Shown here in pieces: positions 25,997-34,032 of a stretch of 64,000 nt of DNA (position 1 is the stretch's first letter; each line of letters opens with the position of its first letter). The notes under the pieces were generated by a model that saw only the letters and a program-made list of their open reading frames with translations, searched no databases and was not told where the DNA came from. A program made the position numbers and the translations under genes. The DNA is from Verrucomicrobiota bacterium (lineage in GTDB: Bacteria; Verrucomicrobiota; Verrucomicrobiia; Chthoniobacterales; JAFAMB01): assembly GCA_019247695.1 (NCBI GenBank), contig JAFBAP010000117.1, forward strand, positions 1 to 64,000, read 5' to 3'.

Positions 25997-26326
25997 CACA
26001 CGGCGGGCACGGCGATTTGGCGGGCACAACGTAAGAGTTCACACGGCGAACACGGCGAGCCACGGCGAACACGGCGGGAAGAGGGGGTTACTTGGCACCC
26101 GACCCTGAATTCGGCACTTGGCAAGGAGTACGCCGTCTTTGCCCCGGAGCGGCGGCGAGAGTACTTGGCACTAAAGTTCCCGGCTACCGCCAACCGCCGC
26201 TCCGGGACAAAGACGGCGTAGATTCCCGGCGTGCCTAACCCGCAGCCCTCATTGGTGGCATTCTTCTCCCCGCCGTGTTCGCCGTGTGAACTCCTACGTT
26301 GTGCCCGCCAAACCCGCCGTGTGCGT
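25997..26326. repeat. Paired inverted family B repeats around a 27-bp inverted repeat
   Basis: Forward family B copy at 25997-26083 and inverted copy at 26270-26326. Between them lies a 27-bp inverted repeat (26129-26155 with 26194-26220, 26 of 27 positions pairing, 38-nt loop) built on TACGCCGTCTTTG...CCGGAGCGGCGG. This could act as a bidirectional terminator between the convergent MFS and slipin genes. The nesting of arms matches other composite repeats in the window. Confidence 0.75.
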
Positions 26327-26388
26327 GTTGGCCTTCGGGGGAGATCGGACCCGGTTCTACGACGCCCCCGAGCTCCGAACTCTCCCGG

Positions 26389-27150
26389 TTATTTCTTTAT
26401 GAACGGCGCGAACAAGTCGATCGGCACGGGCACGAACGTGGTCGTGTTATGTTCACTCGAGATTTCCCTGATCGTTTGCAGGAAGCGCAGTTGCAGCGCG
26501 ATCGGTTCGGCAGCGATCATCCCAGCGGCCTGGACCAGCTTTTCCGCCGCCTGATATTCGCCTTCCGCATTAATTATTTTCGCGCGCCGCTCGCGCTCGG
26601 TCTCGGCCTGGCGGGCCATGGCCCGTTTCATGCCGTCGGGCAGGGCCACATCTCTGACCTCGACCGCCGTCACCTTGACGCCCCACGGGTCGGTCTGCCG
26701 GTCGATGATGGATTGCAGGGTCAGGTTGATCTTGTCGCGCTGTGACAAGACTTCGTCGAGTTCGGCCTGTCCGAGCACGCTGCGCAACGCCGTTTGCGAG
26801 AGCAACGAGGTGGCTCGAAGGTAATTTTCAACCCGCACCACTGCAGATTCCGGGTTGGTGACGTGGAAGTAAACGACGGCATCGACCGTCACCGGGACGT
26901 TGTCGCGGGTCATGATTTCCTGGCGCGGCACGTCGATGGTGACGATCCGCAGGTCCATACGGACCATGCGATCGACAATCGGGATAAGCACGATCAGTCC
27001 GGGGCCTTTCGCCCCGATCAGCTTTCCGAGGCGAAAGATGACCCCGCGTTCATACTCACGCAGGACGCGGAGGGTTTGCGGCAGCAGGAACAGCAACAAA
27101 ATGATGAGCGGGATAAACCAAACCAAGGCATCTGCGGCTCTCTCCAACAT
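26389..27150 (-). CDS. Slipin (SPFH/band 7 membrane protein)
   Basis: 253-residue stomatin-like protein: one N-terminal membrane segment ([19 protein letters not shown]), then the band 7 domain ([81 protein letters not shown]) and the helical [27 protein letters not shown] tail that drives oligomerisation. Slipins scaffold membrane microdomains, often with an NfeD protease partner, which is not present here. ATG 27150 is preferred over the TTG at 27171. Confidence 0.9.
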   Translation of the reverse strand: MLERAADALVWFIPLIILLLFLLPQTLRVLREYERGVIFRLGKLIGAKGPGLIVLIPIVDRMVRMDLRIVTIDVPRQEIMTRDNVPVTVDAVVYFHVTNPESAVVRVENYLRATSLLSQTALRSVLGQAELDEVLSQRDKINLTLQSIIDRQTDPWGVKVTAVEVRDVALPDGMKRAMARQAETERERRAKIINAEGEYQAAEKLVQAAGMIAAEPIALQLRFLQTIREISSEHNTTTFVPVPIDLFAPFIKK

Positions 27151-27349
27151 GGTAGTTTCTTTCCGGGACAAGGTACGCTGCGGAACTCGTCCGGTCCAGG
27201 TTCGGCCTTCGGGGGCGCTTACCTCGGCGCATAAAGATCCCCCATGGCACCCGGTTGGCGCCTGACGGAAGGGTTGGGTATCCTCTCAACAATAGGGTTG
27301 AACCGGACCACGGTTATGGCTCAGACTCCCGCTCGAGCTCGAACGAGCG

Positions 27350-30300
27350 GTGATCTGCATGCACGATGATGTTTGCGTTAGCGCACCGCCTGCGTGGTGG
27401 TGGCGTTTTGAACCTGTTTGGACCGCACTGACGCTTTTTGCCGTCCTGGTCTGTCCCTTGGAGGCTGCCGGTGAGCTCCAGTTGGACCGGGCTGAACAGG
27501 CATGGCTGAAGATGCACCCGGTCTGGCGCGCCGCCGGGGGGCCTTCACCGCCGTTCCAATGGACTGATGAACGAGGGAAATTCCAGGGGATGGCGGCTGA
27601 CTACAAGCGGCTGATCGAAAGCCACCTCCGCGTTGACGTCAAACCGGTGGCGGCGGCTTCCTGGAGCGACAGCCTCGAGCAGTTGCGACGCCGGGAATGC
27701 GACTTGTCCTTCCTTACCGCAGACACGCCGGAGCGCGAAGCCTTTCTCCTTTTCACCGATGAATTGCTTGAGCTTCCGCTGGTTATTCTGACCCGTTCGG
27801 ACGAACAGCACATTGCCGCCCTTCGGGACCTCGCGGGCAAACCGGTCGCGATCACTCGCAACTGGCCGATCCACGAGTACCTGAAGCGGGATCACCCTGA
27901 GATCCCGCTGGTGCCGCGGGATGACGTCGGGAGCGCGATCAGCGCGGTTGCCTTGGGAAACGCCGAGGCGTTCATCGGTGACCTGGCGTCGGCGACGAAT
28001 GCACTCGAGACGCTCGGCGTTGGCAACCTTAAGGTTGCCGGCGAGACGCCGTATGTGGCGCCGTTCCGGATCGCGGTGCGAAAGGATTGGCCGGAAGCCA
28101 TACCCATTCTGAACAAGGCAATCCACGCGATCACACCTGCGGAACAAGCGGGCATTCGGCGGCGCTGGATCAGTATCCGGCAGGAAGGCATTTCGCTGCA
28201 GCGGGTTTTGACCGTCGCGGTGCCGGCCTTGATCGGCGCGGTCATCGTGACGTTGCTTGTTGCCAACCGGCACCTGGCGCGTGAAGTCCAACGCCGCAGA
28301 AGAACCGAGGCCGCATTGAAAGCGAGCGAAGAGCGCTGGAGCTTCGCGCTTGAAGGCAGCGGAGACGGCGTCTGGGACTGGAATGTAAAAACGAACCAGG
28401 TCTTCTTCTCCAGGCAGTGGAAGGCGTTACTGGGCTTTGAGGAGCACGAGTTGGCCAACCGGTTCGAGGAATGGGTGTCGCGCGTTCATCCCGATGACCT
28501 CGAACGGGTAACTTCAGAGGTGAGCCGTTACCTCTCCGGCGTGGCGGAGACGGGCTACGAGACCGAGCACCGGATGAGGGCGAAGGATGGTTCCTGTCGC
28601 TGGATCCTGGCCCGGGGCCGTCTTGTCTCGCGGGCTGAAGACGGAACTCCTCTGCGCATGGTCGGCACGCATCGGGACATCACTTCCCGGCGCCAGGCTG
28701 ACGAGGAGCTCCGGCAGCACCGCGAGCACCTCGAGGAGACGGTGGCGGCGCGCACGGCGCAGCTTATCGAGCAGCATGAGACCCTGGCCTCGGTGCTCGA
28801 CGCCACACCGGAAAGCGTCCTGTTGTTGGATGCGACCGGGCGGGTGCTCACCTGCAACGAGGTTGCCGCAGCGCGCTTCAGGAAGAAGGTGTCCGAAGTT
28901 ATCGGGGCGCACTATTCGGCATTGCTTCCTCCCGAGACGCTGCCCCGTTACGAGCAGTTGATCCGCCGCGCTCTGGAGACGGGCACCATGGTCAGTGACG
29001 AGGACGGTCGCGCGCGGTCGGGCCGCCATTTCCGGACGTGTTGCAATCCCATCCTGAACGCCAGGAACGAAGTTACCGGCCTTGCCGTGTTGGCGGTGGA
29101 CATCACCGAGCTGAAACGCGCGGAACAGCGTATCCAGGAAGCGGAGTCGAGGCTTCGAGACATTACGGACAGCATTCCGGGCGCCCTTTACCAATGCGTC
29201 ATGGGTCAGGATGGCGCCCTTTCATTTACGTTTTCAAGCGAGGGCGTCAAGGACCTGATCGGTGTGGAGGCTGAGGACGCGGTGCGCGACGCCAGCACCG
29301 TTTTCGAAACGTTCCATCCGGAGGACGCCGCGCTCATTGACGAGAAAGCGCGCCTCTCGGCCGAAACGCTGGCCCGCTACACCCAGGACCTCCGGGTGTG
29401 CCACCCCGACGGCAGAATGACCTGGGTGCGGGCTGAAGCCGTTCCGCGGCGCGTGCCGGATGGAACCACGCTCTGGAACGGGCACGTGACGGATATCACG
29501 CACCGGAAGCATCTGGAGGACGAACTCGCGAAGGCTAAAGCCGCCGCAGAAGCGGCAAACCGGGCGAAGAGCATTTTTCTGGCGCAAATGTCGCACGAGA
29601 TCCGGACGCCGATGAATGCCATCCTTGGCTTTTCGCAACTCATGATGCGCGATGCCGCGCTTTCGCCGGCGCAACGGCGCCACCTGGAGACGATCAACCG
29701 GAGCGGCGAGCATCTCCTAACGGTCATCAACGATATCCTCGAGATGTCCAAGATCGAAGCCGGCCGGATCACGCTGCAACCCGGCACCTTCGATCTTTAC
29801 GCGATGCTCGACGACCTCGAGCGCATGTTCCGGGTCCGCGCCGAGGCCCGGCAGATCCGGTTCGGCGTGGAGCGAACCGGCCGCGTGCCGCAGTTCGTGT
29901 ACGCGGACGAAGGCAAGCTCCGGCAGATCTTTATCAACCTGATCGGCAACGCCGTAAAGTTCACCAAACGCGGCCGGGTGATCGCCCGGTTGGGAGCCGT
30001 TGACGGGCCGGGGAAATCGTTGCGGCTGTACGGTGAGGTTGAAGACACCGGCCCCGGTATCTCGACGGAAGAGTTGCCGAAACTTTTCAGGCAGTTCGAG
30101 CAGACGGCGGCCGGGGCGCAGTCGGGCGAAGGGACAGGTCTTGGCCTCGCGATCAGCCGGGAATTTGTGCGATTGATGGGCGGTGACATCCAGGTCGCGA
30201 GCGAACCCGGGCAGGGAACCACATTCCGGTTCGAGCTCATCGTCGAGCAGGGTAACCCGGCGACGCTCGGGCTCAAAGCGCACGACGACGGGCGCGGGTT

Positions 30301-30979
30301 GCGCCTGCGGCCCGGACAACGGCCTTTATGGATTCTGATCGCCGACGACAAAGTTGAGAACCGAACACTTTTCCAGGAGGTGCTGCAATCTGCCGGTTTC
30401 GAGACCATCACCGCGGGAGACGGTGCGCAGGCAGTCGAGGAATTTTCAAGGTGGCTGCCGCAGGTCGTCCTGATGGATTTACGGATGCCGGTGCTTGATG
30501 GCCGTGAAGCGATTCGCCGGATTCGTGCACTGCCGAGTGGGGCCGCAACATCGATCATTGCAGTGACGGCGAGCGCTTTTGAAGATGACCGTCGTGAGAC
30601 GATCGAAGCAGGGGCAAACGATTTTCTCAGCAAACCATTTCGCAACCGGGATCTCTTGGAGAAGATCGGGCGGTTAGCCGGTGCGGAATACGTCTTTGAA
30701 AAGCTTTCCCCGGATGATTCGGATGATTCTCCGGATGATCAAGGATACGGCGCGGAGGGGGCCGTTGCGTCGACCGAGGCCGCGGGCGCGTTCTCGAGCG
30801 GTCTGCGGGAACGGCTGCACCAGGCAGCGATCCGCGCCGACTTCGATGAACTCCTGGGCTTGCTGGATGAAGCGGCAACCCAGGCTCCGGGCATCGCCGG
30901 CCGGCTGCGCGAACGCCTTGAAAGGTTTGATTACCCCAGCATGCTCGCGCTCTTGCAACCGGGAGAAGTCGAGGCATGA
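27350..30979 (+). CDS. Hybrid sensor histidine kinase with periplasmic binding domain and three PAS domains
   Basis: 1209-residue protein. After a signal/anchor segment (about 20-40) comes a bacterial solute-binding family 3 sensor (about 45-275, periplasmic), a membrane helix near 285-305, PAS domains at about 325-450, 475-590 and 600-720, a coiled linker, HisKA with phospho-acceptor His in QMSHEIRTPMNAIL, HATPase (INLIGNAVKFTK, DTGPGIS, GTGLGLAIS) and a receiver domain (about 990-1105; acceptor Asp in VVLMDLRMPVLDG). The C-terminal helical tail may be a phosphotransfer-like piece but no HPt His motif is clear. GTG 27350 or ATG 27359 could start it; a 6-bp hairpin (27330-27349) abuts the start. 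Coupled by ATGA to the next gene. Confidence 0.88.
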   Translation: MICMHDDVCVSAPPAWWWRFEPVWTALTLFAVLVCPLEAAGELQLDRAEQAWLKMHPVWRAAGGPSPPFQWTDERGKFQGMAADYKRLIESHLRVDVKPVAAASWSDSLEQLRRRECDLSFLTADTPEREAFLLFTDELLELPLVILTRSDEQHIAALRDLAGKPVAITRNWPIHEYLKRDHPEIPLVPRDDVGSAISAVALGNAEAFIGDLASATNALETLGVGNLKVAGETPYVAPFRIAVRKDWPEAIPILNKAIHAITPAEQAGIRRRWISIRQEGISLQRVLTVAVPALIGAVIVTLLVANRHLAREVQRRRRTEAALKASEERWSFALEGSGDGVWDWNVKTNQVFFSRQWKALLGFEEHELANRFEEWVSRVHPDDLERVTSEVSRYLSGVAETGYETEHRMRAKDGSCRWILARGRLVSRAEDGTPLRMVGTHRDITSRRQADEELRQHREHLEETVAARTAQLIEQHETLASVLDATPESVLLLDATGRVLTCNEVAAARFRKKVSEVIGAHYSALLPPETLPRYEQLIRRALETGTMVSDEDGRARSGRHFRTCCNPILNARNEVTGLAVLAVDITELKRAEQRIQEAESRLRDITDSIPGALYQCVMGQDGALSFTFSSEGVKDLIGVEAEDAVRDASTVFETFHPEDAALIDEKARLSAETLARYTQDLRVCHPDGRMTWVRAEAVPRRVPDGTTLWNGHVTDITHRKHLEDELAKAKAAAEAANRAKSIFLAQMSHEIRTPMNAILGFSQLMMRDAALSPAQRRHLETINRSGEHLLTVINDILEMSKIEAGRITLQPGTFDLYAMLDDLERMFRVRAEARQIRFGVERTGRVPQFVYADEGKLRQIFINLIGNAVKFTKRGRVIARLGAVDGPGKSLRLYGEVEDTGPGISTEELPKLFRQFEQTAAGAQSGEGTGLGLAISREFVRLMGGDIQVASEPGQGTTFRFELIVEQGNPATLGLKAHDDGRGLRLRPGQRPLWILIADDKVENRTLFQEVLQSAGFETITAGDGAQAVEEFSRWLPQVVLMDLRMPVLDGREAIRRIRALPSGAATSIIAVTASAFEDDRRETIEAGANDFLSKPFRNRDLLEKIGRLAGAEYVFEKLSPDDSDDSPDDQGYGAEGAVASTEAAGAFSSGLRERLHQAAIRADFDELLGLLDEAATQAPGIAGRLRERLERFDYPSMLALLQPGEVEA

Positions 30980-32169
30980 ACCTGACGCCCGCGTCGTTCC
31001 CGGCGGATATTCTCATCGTGGACGATACGCCGGCAAACCTCCGGCTGATCACGGAGATGTTGCGCGAACGCGGTTTCAAGACGCGGCCGGTTTTGAGCGG
31101 GAAGCTGGCGCTCCAAGCGGCGAGGAGCTCTCCGCCGGACCTCGTTTTGCTCGATATCAACATGCCGGAACTCGACGGCTACGAGGTTTGTCAGCAGTTA
31201 AAGACCGACCCGCGGATGCGCGAGGTGCCGGTCGTATTTCTCAGCGCGCGCGATGAAACGATTGACAAAGTCCGCGCCTTCCGAGCAGGCGCCGTTGATT
31301 ACATCAGCAAGCCGTTTCACATCGAAGAAGTTGAAGCCCGGGTGAACGTGCACCTCAAGCTAAAGGCGCTTCGCCAGGAGAGCGAAGAGCGGTCCCGCCA
31401 GGTCGAGGCAGCCCTCAGGGCCCTGCAGGCAGCCCAGGCTAAGCTGCGTGCGGAACTGTCGCGGGCGGCTGAATACGTTTTGTCGCTACTGCCTGCGCGC
31501 CTGGAGAAGGGACAGGTTCGAACGGACTGGCGGATGATCCCGTCAACCCAACTCGGGGGAGATGCCCTCGGCTATCATTGGCTGGATCAGGAAAACTTTG
31601 TGTTTTATCTGCTCGACGTCAGCGGCCATGGCGTGGGCCCGGCGCTGCACTCGGTCTCCATCCTGAACACGCTGCGGAACCGTAACCTGTCTGGGATCGA
31701 TTTCAGCGACCCGGGAGAGGTGTTGACCGCGCTGAACGAGGTATACTCAATGCGCCGGTACGCCTCATTCTACTTCACCATCGGCTACGGGGTCCTGCAC
31801 CTGCCGGATGGCGCATTGCGCTATGCGGGCGGAGGACACCCGGCGACGATTGTCCGCATGCCCACCGGCGCACGTGTGAAATTAGACTCCGGAGGTCCGC
31901 CGATCGGATGTTTTGAGGGTACCCGTTATGCCAGCACCGTGCTCGCGGGGGTCGCGCCCGCCGAGTTGTGCGTCTTCTCCGACGGCGTTTACGACGTGCG
32001 GCGACCGGGGGGAAGCCGCTGGTCGTTCAACGGGTTTGTCGAATACCTGGCCAGCGGCGCGGCCGGCGATCCTCCGGACCTTGACGCGGTGCACCGGCAC
32101 GTGATCGGCGTTTCCGGTGGCGGCCCCCTGGCCGATGATTTCTCGATCCTCAGGGTTTCTGTCGGCTGA
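30976..32169 (+). CDS. Response regulator with PP2C-type (RsbU/SpoIIE) phosphatase domain
   Basis: 397-residue cytoplasmic output protein: receiver domain at about 10-125 (ILIVDDTPANLRLI, acceptor Asp in LVLLDINMPELDGYEV, Lys in YISKPF), a coiled-coil linker (about 130-165), then a SpoIIE/RsbU phosphatase (about 175-395: GGDALGYHWL, FYLLDVSGHGVGPAL, YAGGGHPA, FSDGVYD, ADDFSILRV) with the metal-binding Asp residues present. Proteins of this design control anti-sigma-factor antagonists through dephosphorylation. The start overlaps the kinase stop (30976-30979), so the hybrid kinase is the obvious phosphodonor. No STAS or RsbW-like gene is adjacent. Confidence 0.9.
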   Translation: MNLTPASFPADILIVDDTPANLRLITEMLRERGFKTRPVLSGKLALQAARSSPPDLVLLDINMPELDGYEVCQQLKTDPRMREVPVVFLSARDETIDKVRAFRAGAVDYISKPFHIEEVEARVNVHLKLKALRQESEERSRQVEAALRALQAAQAKLRAELSRAAEYVLSLLPARLEKGQVRTDWRMIPSTQLGGDALGYHWLDQENFVFYLLDVSGHGVGPALHSVSILNTLRNRNLSGIDFSDPGEVLTALNEVYSMRRYASFYFTIGYGVLHLPDGALRYAGGGHPATIVRMPTGARVKLDSGGPPIGCFEGTRYASTVLAGVAPAELCVFSDGVYDVRRPGGSRWSFNGFVEYLASGAAGDPPDLDAVHRHVIGVSGGGPLADDFSILRVSVG

Positions 32170-32551
32170 TGCATGCGGTCGCGGCGTTATGATCTGCCGG
32201 CGGTCTTCTCCCGCCACCCCGCAGGCTGCGGCCCATCTGGTGGAGCGTTGGGCCTTCTATTTTGCCCGGGAATGCGTCGAGGCCGTCAACGGGCTGTGGC
32301 GGGCGTCGACGGCAAACGCTGAGACGCCGACGTGAGGCCCTCGGCCGCTGCGGTCCGACTGGCTCCGTGTCCTCACCGCACTACACCCCATACGGTTCCG
32401 GGTCAGTCTACGCTGGCCCGGATTGACCCCGGGCTGGCCCGGGTTAGCGAATGGCCGGCCCGGGCCGAGGCCTCCGCGCTTTCCCGAGGAGAAAACCCGG
32501 GGTGCGTTACGAAAACAACGCCCCGATATCAATCGACACGTCCGGGTAGGC
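32170..32551. other. Gene-poor stretch with short possible frame
   Basis: 382 bases. A 48-codon plus-strand frame from ATG 32189 to 32335 (translation includes AAAHLVERWAFYFARECVEAV) is not recognised and has no clear ribosome site; it could be a small gene or a remnant. The rest contains GGCCCGGGT-like repeats (about 32410-32465) and no supported gene. Long overlapping frames here extend into the antisense of the Uma2 gene and are rejected. Confidence 0.35.
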
Positions 32552-33046
32552 CTAGGGGCTTAAAGCGCCCGGCGGCTCGAAGGCCTCCGGGGCATAGTCC
32601 GGCGCTAGGTGGCGCAGCACGCGGCGCCCCTGCACGTCCACGACCCAGTACTCGGGCACGCCGGCGGCCTGGTAAGCCCGCCGTTTATCGCCGGTGTCGT
32701 AATCGAGGGTCGAATCGGAGACCTCGACGACCAGTCGGGCCGTGCGGGCGGCCGGGTTGCCGCCGCCTTGGCGCCGGGTTTCCAGCAGACACAAGTCGGG
32801 CCAAAACTCCGTCGTTTCGCTCAGGCGCAGCCCCCCAGACGAAACGCAAAGGCCGGGGCGACGTTGCATGCGGAATTGGTCGTCCAGTTCGTCCAAGACG
32901 CTGGAATGCGGGTTACCGGGCGGGGACATGACGTAGATCTGGCCGTCGAGCAGTTCGTGGCGGCGGTCCGGGGAGAGGAACGCTTCCAAGGCGTGGAACT
33001 CCCGGACCGTGAGTTTGTGGACTTCAACCGTTTCGGGCAAGCTCAT
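32552..33046 (-). CDS. Uma2-family (DUF820) PD-(D/E)XK nuclease-like protein
   Basis: 164-residue protein with the Uma2 pattern: VREFHALEAFLSPDRRHELLDGQIYVMSPPGNPHSSV at the N-terminus, FWPDLCLLE with the catalytic Asp, LVVEVSDST with Glu, and the Lys of GDKRRAYQAAGVPEYWVVDVQGR. The residues form a PD-(D/E)XK active site. Uma2 proteins are abundant in cyanobacteria and some other lineages; their role is uncertain and may be linked to mobile DNA. It begins 2 bases after the stop of a small upstream gene, so the two form a unit beside a transposase remnant. Confidence 0.82.
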   Translation of the reverse strand: MSLPETVEVHKLTVREFHALEAFLSPDRRHELLDGQIYVMSPPGNPHSSVLDELDDQFRMQRRPGLCVSSGGLRLSETTEFWPDLCLLETRRQGGGNPAARTARLVVEVSDSTLDYDTGDKRRAYQAAGVPEYWVVDVQGRRVLRHLAPDYAPEAFEPPGALSP

Positions 33047-33048
33047 GG

Positions 33049-33312
33049 CTATCCTTCGACGATAAACGGCACGCGCTCATTGGCCAAGCGTTCGGCACGT
33101 TGCTTCGCTTCGTCCAAGCTGAAACCGTCCATCTCCCAAACCCCCAGGGGCCAATCCACCGGGCAGGTATGCCACACGTGCAGCAGGTATCCCCTGCCGG
33201 GTTCAAGCGCTGCGCTAATCTCGAAAACGTACTGAGCGCACTCGGCCGCGTGCAGTTCCGCGGGCTCGGGCACGGCTTTGGTCCAGGTTAGTCGGGGTTC
33301 GGTGGTCGACAT
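33049..33312 (-). CDS. Small partner protein of the Uma2 gene, unknown
   Basis: 87-residue soluble acidic protein (STTEPRLTWTKAVPEPAELHAAEC..., FEISAALEPGRGYLLHVWH, GFSLDEAKQRAERLANERV). No recognised domain. Its stop lies 2 bases from the Uma2 start, so the two are cotranscribed and probably coupled. The pairing of a small protein with a nuclease-like one looks like a toxin-antitoxin arrangement, but nothing more supports that. Confidence 0.6.
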   Translation of the reverse strand: MSTTEPRLTWTKAVPEPAELHAAECAQYVFEISAALEPGRGYLLHVWHTCPVDWPLGVWEMDGFSLDEAKQRAERLANERVPFIVEG

Positions 33313-33321
33313 TTTGCTTTA

Positions 33322-33645
33322 TTAATTCGAAATTTTTTTAGATTGAAAAATTATCAAATGGCTAAGTTGTTTATCCCTTCCCCGTGTCCCGTCCAGTTCC
33401 TCATCGAACGCGGCGCGGATCTCCTCGTCGGTCCACTGGCGGGAAGCCCACAGCCGGAAGGCCACGCGCACCGTTTCGTTGAAAGTCGGGCTCCGGAACC
33501 CTTTGCGGCCGCTACAGGCGGCCACGGCGGCGCCCACCAGCACGGCGCGCTGGGTGAGCCGGGCGTCGCCCAAGGCGGTGTGGCCCCATTGCTGGTAGGC
33601 CCAGCTGTTGAGTTCCGGCAGGACGAAGCAGGGCGTCTGGCTCAT
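33322..33645 (-). pseudogene. Remnant of Tn5/IS4-type transposase (N-terminal part)
   Basis: 107-codon frame whose first 75 or so residues (WAYQQWGHTALGDARLTQRAVLVGAAVAAC, RLWASRQWTDEEIRAAFDEE) resemble the N-terminal DNA-binding domain of Tn5-like transposases, in which LGDARL is a hallmark. Full proteins are about 450 residues and carry a DDE catalytic core, which is missing. The last 25 residues (GRDKQLSHLIIFQSKKISN) no longer look like the family and run into an AT-rich junction at about 33311-33375, so a deletion or insertion truncated the gene. Confidence 0.65.
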
Positions 33646-34032
33646 AGGGGCAAAAAGGAGTTCTCAACCCCAAAATGTGGGTGACGTCAAGCCCTGAAGG
33701 GCGGGGTTGCTTCCCCCTTTGATGATGTGCCGGCCGGCCGGTGTGAGGGACGATCGCCCGATTTCGGATGCACGTAGAACGAGTCTACGCCTGCAATCGC
33801 ATTGCATCTTTTATCCCGGCAAAACACCGGGCCGCGACGCATATGCGGAATGGCCGGTACGCCGCTTTTTATCGCACGACAAACGCTGGAGCTTGCAAGA
33901 GTCGTTTGAAGGTGGGGTAAGCTTTGCTAGGATGGTGAGTCTTGCGCCCGTGTCCGCTTCCGGATTGGCATGGGCGGGGTGGCCGGTCGAATAAGGCCGA
34001 GGGCCTGACTTCTACCTCTATAGATACCACTG
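33646..34032. other. Spacer containing a solo IS605-type end
   Basis: 387 bases without a gene. The only recognised feature is the isolated IS end at 33687-33720 (separate entry). The remainder, up to the OmpA-family gene, shows no terminator or reading frame I can support. Confidence 0.4.
33687..33720. mobile_element. Solo IS200/IS605-type end
   Basis: The hairpin GCCCTGAAGGGC followed by GGGGTTGCTTCCCCCTT and TGATGA matches, with three or four differences, the left end of the tnpB element at 36873-36903 (GCCCTGAAGGGC, GAGGTTCCTTCCCCCTT, TGATGA). No transposase lies beside it. It is probably what remains of a second copy, or the end of a short non-autonomous derivative. Confidence 0.6.

Noticed and set aside
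32332-32931. 199-codon plus-strand frame before and across the Uma2 gene
   Set aside because: Pro/Arg/Ala-rich translation, opposite the Uma2 gene, which has clear family motifs.
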